Positions 57,956 to 64,000 of a stretch of 64,000 nucleotides of DNA are shown here, one piece after another. Position numbers and translations under genes: made by a program. Below the pieces are notes generated by a model. The model saw nothing but the letters and a program-made list of their open reading frames with translations, ran no database searches and was not told where the DNA came from. Each line of letters begins with the position of its first letter. The stretch's first letter is position 1. Source of the stretch: Gari tellinella (taxonomy: Eukaryota; Mollusca; Bivalvia; Cardiida; Psammobiidae); NCBI GenBank assembly GCA_922989275.2, contig OV277858.1:8866001-8930000 (forward strand), in the 5' to 3' direction.

Positions 57956-59808
57956 TATGTAAATAATTATTAAATCAAAACACCTAAATATTAAATTTGT
58001 GAAATAAGACCAGACATTTTTTTCTAAATTGATGACGTCATGGCAATGAAGAGAGTTAAATAAATTGAGTTCTCACAATTTGTTCTCTTCTGGTATTTTC
58101 AGGCCAGAACAAAAACAAATTTGTTATTGGATATTTGTTATGGCGTGTGATGACGGGAAGACATGTGACGATTGAATACATGATGCAGGTTCCTGGACAT
58201 GCCCGGTGCCTCGTGGACAGTGCATTTGCCTATATAAAGAAAATCTACCGACGCACTGATTGTGACTCCAAGGACCAGCTTGAAGATGTGGTCAATAAGT
58301 CGTCCTCTACTAACATAGCAGTTAGATACCGGCCTGGCAATGGCAGGACTGGAAGTCCTTTCTTGAGCCAATCATCAAACCACTAAAAGGCATTAGGTAA
58401 GTGTTGTATTTCTTTTATTGATGAAACAGAATAACAAAATTTCTTTTTTATCTGTTTAAAATTAAAACCGACGATATGATTCATGTCATTATAGTTATCA
58501 TTCATAATAATATAAATTATATAAGCATTGATATTGGATGACCGAAATACTACATGCCAACACGAAGTAATAACAACATTTCTAAGTGCTTCATGATGCC
58601 AATTAATGTACTGTACTTATTAATGACATATTAAGGTTGAGCATCCCTAATGAGATCGGGTCAATATTGGTCAGTGCCGATTGTCTACAGACAGCGGTCG
58701 GCCATTCTCGTCAATTCACTACTCAACCCAAACAATGCTCAAAGGTTAAAATTAGGGCTGACCCAAAGCATAGTTAGGAACAACCAATCAGTTGACGAAA
58801 ATAGTTGATCGCTGTACGTAGAGTTCCGATATTGGTCCTATCTAATTAGGGGTCCTTAACCTTAATTTATAAGTACCTGTATGTAATTTAAAAGTACAAA
58901 AATACCTTTTTATATATACTCTTCAACGAAAAGCATGTCGGTGTTGCAATGTCCACCTCCGCAACTTGAAATTCACGTTACAGAGGTGAACTATAGTTGC
59001 AATTTTGTTCTCATTCACAGAAAATATTAATACTTTCGGATGGATAGAGATAAACCAGGTGTAGTAGTTGTCAAGACCGAAAGTGATCCAACAGAACAGG
59101 AGATCTCTGTGCTTAAACCTAGGGCCCAGTTTCCAGAAAGTTTACCGGAAAGTTTACCTCCCGCTGGACTATCGCTACAGAGACAAAACTACTTGTATAA
59201 GACAGTTAGGCCGTTTGTGCGTCAGCAGCATAAAGACATCACGTGTCCACCGCCAAGTTCCGACATGGCCGAGTAACACGTACGTCAATGGAATTCAGGA
59301 GATGATCTAGATGGAATGTTATACTAATATATCTCTTATATGCATCATTTCAAACGACAATTAACTCTTTCTTGATAATCGTTTAGATCGACATTTTTTG
59401 AATTCAGTTTGGATTCGGATGAATGACCGAATAATTCGCCTCTTATCTGGACCCAAGCTGTTAGGCACTCACATTTTGTGTTTTACGGCACTATTGAAGG
59501 ATATACACATGTTTATGGAAGACACCTTATTAAGAATAAGACTTGTTAAAACTTTAGAAAGAAATATGTTTAATTCAGCAAGTGAAAGGTTAGAGTTTAT
59601 CGCGAAAAAACGTCATAATCAGTTTATTGTGTCATCAAAAACGCGACGTCATTTTGACGTCATAACCTTGTTTTTTTATCGCTTTACCTGTTTGATTTAA
59701 ACCGCTGTAAAATTAAAAGTATTTGTCGAAATGAGATACGGTTTTCGGTGTGGTGTATGAAAATGCCTCAACTTTACTTTTCTGCAAAAAAGACAAATTC
59801 GAAAATTT

Positions 59809-59842
59809 TGTCATTAAGCCCGGTTTTCCTGGAGCGGGACTC
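59809..59842 (-). repeat. Right terminal inverted repeat
   Basis: Inverted it reads GAGTCCCGCTCCAGG...AATGACA; pairs with 54898-54931. Confidence 0.85.
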
Positions 59843-59849
59843 ATATATA

Positions 59850-60650
59850 AAACTAGTTTCCTCCTTAGGGAGACCATCCTTTTTTTTCCTCCTTAGGGAG
59901 ACATTTTGTATATCCTATATTTTTCGACTTATCATCGTTTAGAATCACTTTTCTTAGACACCTAATGTCTATTTATATGATTCTAAAGTCCTTTAACCCA
60001 TATTTCTTTTAACAAAAAATATATAAAAATGTTGGTCTCCTTAATATTTTGTTAGTTCGAAATAAGGATTAAGTAGACCATTGTGTATATATATATAAGT
60101 ATAAAACCACTCTTAGGGAGACCAGTCCTATTTTTAAAGCATTATGTAGACCACTGTATATATTTTTATTTGGAAGGTAAATATACATCAATTTTATACT
60201 AAAGGGATGTTGCTTATGTGCTTTGGGCAATTGAGGTCAAAGGTCAAGGCCTAAGTCGCCTAAAAGTACGACATAAGGTTTAAGTAGACCGTTGTATATA
60301 TATCTATAAGTATAAAACCACTCTTAGGGAGACCAGTCCTTTTTATAAAGCATTATGTAGACCACTGTATATATTTTTATTTGGAAGATGCTTTAATTTT
60401 ATACTAAAGTGGTGTTGCTTATGTGCTTTGGGCAACTGAGGTCAGAGGTCAAGGCAATAGTCGCCTAAAAGTACGACATAAGGATTAAGTAGACAATTGT
60501 GTATATATATAAGTATAATACCACTCTTAGGGAGACCAATCCTTTTTTTAAAGCATTATGTAGACCACTGTTTATATTTTATTTTGAAGGTAAACATATT
60601 TTGTATTAAAGGGGTGTTTCTTATGTGCTTTGGGCATTTATTTCATAGTA
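59850..60650 (+). repeat. Tandem array, ~205-bp units with TTAGGGAGACC
   Basis: Three main units (about 60065, 60275, 60480) with CACTCTTAGGGAGACCAGTC, AAAGCATTATGTAGACCACT, GTTGCTTATGTGCTTTGGGC and GAGGTCAAAGGTCAAGGC. Two TCCTTAGGGAGAC words precede at 59863 and 59892. It resembles 11260-12305 in its AAGTAGACC words. Confidence 0.8.
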
Positions 60651-60929
60651 ACTGCTGACTCATGTCCCTTGGTACCCATGGACAGGACAGGGTCGCCGGT
60701 TCCATGTTTATTCCGAGTTCAGTTGGGGGCTCCCTTGCTGAGTGGTTATATACTGTGACCAAGTTCACTTGCCCTGGTCTGGTGCCAGCAATTTTCAGAG
60801 GCCCTATGCAACAATTGCGCCAAATGCCTCAAATTCATAAAATAAAAAATCCAGAATCGCAGGAGATTGGAATACCACCGTCGAGTTTTATTTTACTAAC
60901 TATGACCTATACACCGTCACGTAAAAGTA

Positions 60930-61835
60930 GTATGTGATACTCTGCCATCCCAAGATGTACTCATTCACCAAATTTGCTTTTCCTAGCTGATAAGGTACAG
61001 AAGATATGCTCCGGCCAAGTGATTTTTACAATTGAGGTCAAAGGTCAAGGCAACAGTGGCCTAAACTTAGTATTTGACACTCCGCCATCCCAAGATGTAT
61101 ACACATATAAAATACACATATAAAATTTGCTATCCCTAGCTGATAAGGTACAGAAGACACTTACCAGATAAACTTTAAAAAAAATAAGGCCAAAGGTCAA
61201 GGTCACAGTGAAAAGTAGTAAGTGACCGTCATCTCAAAATGGTATCACACACCAAAATTGCTATTCTTAGCTGATAATGTACAGAAGATTATGCTCCGAC
61301 CAATTGAGATCAAAGGTCAAGGTCATAATGACCTTAAAGAGGTTTGCGACACCCGGTATGCAACAACCCCCGTCCCAAAATGTTTTCAAACACCAAATTT
61401 TCTATTCCTAGCTGATAAAGTACATAAGATATGCTTAGGACAAAATTGCAGTTACAATTAGGGTCAAAGGTCAAGGCTAAGGTCATTTTGACCTAAAGGT
61501 AGTATGTGACCCTCTCCTATCCGATGATATACTCACATACCAAATTTTGTGTTACATAGTACTAGCTGATGTGGTAAAGGAAATATATATTCCGGACAAA
61601 ATGAGCTATGTACGTACATACATTTTACAATTGAGGTCAAAGGTCACGGTTACAGCGACCTAAAAGCAGTACAAACACTCCTCCTTCGCAAGTACTCACA
61701 CTACAAATTTGGTGTCCCTAGCTTATGTGTTAAACTCTGGATTAAGGCATTATGTACATACATACACACGCTCATACAAACATGTAAGGGCAGATCCTTA
61801 TTTACCATCTCGACAAGTTGCAGGAGTGTAACATA
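60930..61835 (+). repeat. Diverged family F array, five to six units
   Basis: CTCTGCCATCCCAAGATGTA, TTCCTAGCTGATAAGGTACA, GAAGATATGCTCCGGCCAAG and GAGGTCAAAGGTCAAGG recur every ~140-170 bp. In contrast to 39635-41322, the TGACCT halves are degraded, so no perfect palindrome remains. Confidence 0.8.
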
Positions 61836-61839
61836 ATCA

Positions 61840-62160
61840 TTTAAAATTAAAATGACCCCTTATTACCTGATAGTCGACTGTAAAGGGATAGATTTGTCCC
61901 ATTAAAGGTATATAGCACCAAACTTGGACAAGTTTACTAGGGGCCATTACTGTAAAGCATCTTTTCATACCCCCAGGACAATGTTCAGGCAATAAACAGA
62001 GGGCCATGGTCCTTTGTATCCACGAGGCCACCTGCTATTTATTGTACTGATTTCATGACCCACATACATAGGAAAATGGCACTGACAGATGCACGGACGG
62101 ACATGATGACTCCAGTATACCCCCCAAATTTTGTTTCTTGGGGTATAAATATGGAAAAGG
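61840..62160 (+). mobile_element. 3' part of a further terminal-hairpin element
   Basis: It ends with GATGCACGGACGGACATGAT and a hairpin TATACCCCCCAAA...TTTCTTGGGGTATA: the same plan (CGGA-rich stretch, hairpin, A-rich end) as families E and G with different sequence. No tandem core visible. Confidence 0.6.
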
Positions 62161-63312
62161 AGAATAACTTTTACAGAAATGATGCAAGAAATATGAACCA
62201 TGTACAAAACACTTCCACTCATCAAGTTCTTTCCATTAATAAAATATCATTCTCAAAAGATTCGGTATAACTGAAGTTGAAACACTGCTGCGGCATTTTT
62301 CTATAGAACAGTATTCCAATTCCATTTATATACTGCACACTTTGTGAGTAGGTGGTGATTTGCCACCCATGCAATAACTGATGGAAAACCAAACAGTTAA
62401 CTAGTTAACCCCACATTAATGGGGGACATCTAGTTAACCAACCAGTCATCCAGTTTATCATACATCTGCACAATATTTATGGTTGCAAAACAGCAGAGAA
62501 TATGTTTTGTAAGCAGTTCAGTTCCAGATCATACGCCAGGTAAATTATTTGGTGTAAGATAAGGATCCAAATTGTTTTCTCAATAAACAGCTCAATGCTA
62601 AAACATTTTTTCTTTTGCAAAACGTTTCGATCCAGATCAGAAGCTAGATAAAATACGTCGCTTCTGATCAGGCTCAAAACTGTTTGCCACTCATATAAAT
62701 TGAATGCTTCAAAATGAAAAGTTGCCATTTTCTAATTTTTATTGCATTCAAGCTCATACCAGCTTAACAGTGAAACTTCTTTAAAATGATAACTAAAATA
62801 TCTTTATTTTAGGATTTAAACAGTAGGCTGCTAAATTCAAGATACAGCAATATAAAAAGCTCTCATAGGATGTTTGTATTGCTTTTCTCCTGCATTAAGC
62901 TATGTTGTCAAGTAGACTTATTTGATGTCTGGTTTTAATAGGTATCACTGTTTACTACAGGTAAAGGAACGGAAACAGGAAACTGGACAGTAAAATACTA
63001 GCTTTATTATTTTAACAGATAACTGCTGCACATCAAAAGCGACTCTATCTTAGAACATGGAATACCGTAGTTCATTTTGAGTTGCCGAAAATGAAAGTGC
63101 TCCCTGAGAAATTTACGGTACCGCCACTTTATGTAATATGGGCAAGCGGGTTCCTAGAGATACTATTGCAAAGCCCATTTTGCTTGTTCCCATTATTCTT
63201 GGTCTTTAGGCTAGGCATGGTAGCATCTGACCTACAAGTAACCTGTGCAGTCTAGTGATTTTCAGAAACTTTCTTTCGTTTTGGAGAATTATTATCCAGT
63301 ACACTACATAGA
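62161..63312. other. Spacer with two H2 hairpins
   Basis: Hairpins at about 62517-62580 (AGTTCAGTTCCAGATCATAC ... AAGGATCCAAATTGTTTT) and 62618-62690 (GCAAAACGTTTCGATCCAGA ... CAGGCTCAAAACTGTTTGCC). A CTAGTTAACCCCACATTAAT/ATCTAGTTAACC word pair lies at 62400-62440. No gene seen. Confidence 0.5.
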
Positions 63313-63626
63313 CACAGTTTTACACATGTAGTCTGAACAGCGTTAATATTGTCGCACAGTTGTCCTATCCTTTATTTCTTGCTTGTCAATGCCCGAATTA
63401 ATACAGACCAGTTGCCAATGTTCTTTTACCACTATGGTTTTTAAAGTTCCCTTTCAGGCCACTTTTTTTTACAAATCTTAAATGAAGTTTGCGAGTTTAT
63501 TGATTCCAACGGGATGTCTACTGTAGGACTTCAATGTAGTTCCTGGAATTGGCCTTCTATAACAGTCACCAGAGTTTCCAAGGACTTCTAGATATTTCTG
63601 GAAGAAAGTTGCCAAGCATCGGGGAC
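63313..63626 (-). pseudogene. Tyrosine-recombinase-like exon (Crypton/DUF3504-type), decayed
   Basis: On the minus strand an exon follows ATTTTCAG (acceptor before 63626). It encodes RCLATFFQKYLEVLGNSGD, CYRRPIPG and HPVGINKLANFI, then TAA (63480-63478). Past the stop, GNFKNHSGKRTLATGLY and, after a frame change, SGIDKQEIKDRTTVRQY are readable. The order (FYRRP, VG-N-L, NHS-x-x-R, G-D-Q-I, RT..VR-Y) fits the C-terminal catalytic region of tyrosine recombinases of the Crypton-derived family, with the HSGKR arginine as catalytic residue; the GHR word and catalytic Tyr region are degraded. At least one stop, one frameshift and a second stop after RQY. Upstream exons would lie beyond 63626 but none was recognised. 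Confidence 0.55.
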
Positions 63627-63799
63627 CTGAAAATACAATTTTGAAAAAAAATGACAGAAATAGCAGAGGTATCGCATGAAGAAGAAAACTATGAAATCAA
63701 AACATTGAATCGTCATTTTGAATTTTCCTTGAAATGATTAATTAATGAGGTGTGTCAATTTCAGTGCTGCTGTAACAAACCAGGCCTTAAGCCATTATT

Positions 63800-64000
63800 T
63801 ACCCAATTCACTATTATGACGTACGCCATGTAAAACTTGACCTAAAGTGACCTACATTATTACCTGACTTAACCCAGAATTTCATTTGGTCTAGATTTAA
63901 ATACATGTAAGACCAACATTTTGAGCACATTTCGTGAAAATACAATGAGATTTGTAGCATCTAGAATGTTTACACGTTTTTTCTATAACTTTACCTAGTG
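63800..64000 (+). mobile_element. Start of an E3-type tandem-core element, cut by the window edge
   Basis: CGCCATGTAAAACTTGACCT, GTGACCTACATTATTACCTG and TTTGTAGCATCTAGAATGTT match E3 units (21263-22579). The 5' hairpin is not clear. Confidence 0.65.

Larger units (their letters stand above)
55084..59276 (+). pseudogene. DDE/integrase-like transposase gene, at least four exons, decayed
   Basis: Exon 1 ends at 55110 (DRIDSELE then GTAAGA) and in frame has GTG where ATG is expected. Exon 2 is 56024-57376 (after TTTTCCAG), exon 3 is 58103-58396 (GTAAGT), exon 4 is 59021-59276. Exon 2 opens acidic (EEVDEDILVEEIINEI), then a Cys cluster (CFKLSRCWCQRNC), QPAAPRGRDGTAPIY, SPRDGVCATCEKLRK, HYTFDFSQN and HADNCPG; exon 3 continues QNKNKFVIGYLLWRVMTGRH and PGHARCLVDSAF. 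The Asp of FDFSQN, the Asp of HADNC and an acidic residue near CLVDSAF are plausible RNase H-fold catalytic residues (inference). Breaks: frameshifts near 56475, 56810 and 58335, TGA at 56995-56997, TAA at 59028-59030. I know related proteins as multi-copy uncharacterised genes in molluscs and cnidarians. The terminal repeats around it suggest it is the element's transposase. Confidence 0.75.
54898..59842 (+). mobile_element. 4.9-kb DNA transposon carrying a multi-exon transposase-like gene
   Basis: The 34-bp ends 54898-54931 and 59809-59842 are inverted copies with two mismatches (GAG, two variable bases, CCGCTCCAGGAAAACCGG ...). Flanks are ATATATAT and ATATATAA, so the target duplication is AT-rich but of uncertain length. 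TGACGTCA occurs at 54941-54948, 54968-54975 and 59655-59662, with a 7/8 match at 59644-59651. The only gene (55084-59276) is decayed, so this copy cannot be autonomous. Superfamily not assigned. Confidence 0.8.

Noticed and set aside
59640..59700. TGACGTCA cluster as a host CREB-regulated promoter
   Set aside because: Lies at the right end of the TIR element with no gene downstream; a terminal transposon motif is the simpler reading.

Overview
The window looks like repeat-dense, gene-poor nuclear DNA from a lophotrochozoan, most likely a bivalve mollusc. This is inferred from AT-rich sequence without operons, GT/AG splice signals, a tRNA-headed SINE with the body found in bivalve SINEs, and many mobile elements with ~140-180 bp tandem cores that resemble the 'pearl'-type elements of bivalves. 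I see no intact conventional host gene. The coding content is one intact LINE-type ORF1 (30107-31075), one nearly intact L1/Tx1-like LINE ORF2 (35486-39223, two small frameshifts), a decayed multi-exon transposase-like gene inside its own terminal inverted repeats (54898-59842), a decayed tyrosine-recombinase-like exon (63313-63626, minus), an isolated well-formed exon (26771-26874, minus), and unidentified decayed coding matter (17040-18405).

Layout. The tract 928-10645 is a direct duplicate of 41407-54725. Comparing the copies dates several insertions: a solo LTR (7574-8736, 5-bp target duplication) sits only in copy 1, and a 7.2-kb Harbinger-like element (44251-51431) sits only in copy 2; each empty site survives in the other copy. 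Between the copies, 10.6-29 kb is mostly tandem-core elements of several families plus decayed coding sequence. ORF1 lies at 30-31 kb, two Tc1-like MITEs at 31.6-35.2 kb, the LINE ORF2 at 35.5-39.6 kb and a 141-bp satellite-like array at 39.6-41.3 kb. After copy 2 come the TIR-bounded transposase element (54.9-59.8 kb), more tandem-core elements (59.9-62.2 kb) and a recombinase remnant at the right edge.

Three patterns stand out. First, a ~74-bp near-perfect hairpin (H1) occurs at least nine times, inside at least two mobile-element families with unrelated ends: TTAA-flanked, piggyBac-like elements, and CAGGG-ended elements with 6-bp target duplications. Second, tandem-core families with different cores share one architecture (terminal hairpin, tandem core, CGGA-rich stretch, terminal hairpin), and three of them carry AGGTCA nuclear-receptor half-sites in a family-specific spacing. 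The 39.6-41.3 kb array has a perfect estrogen-response-element palindrome in nearly every unit. Third, the element at 54898-59842 pairs an intron-containing DDE-like gene with 34-bp terminal inverted repeats and terminal TGACGTCA motifs, and is my best candidate for a poorly described transposon group.

Limits: all calls come from reading the sequence without searches; family names are inferences from ends, target duplications and motifs, and edges of decayed repeats may be off by tens of bases.
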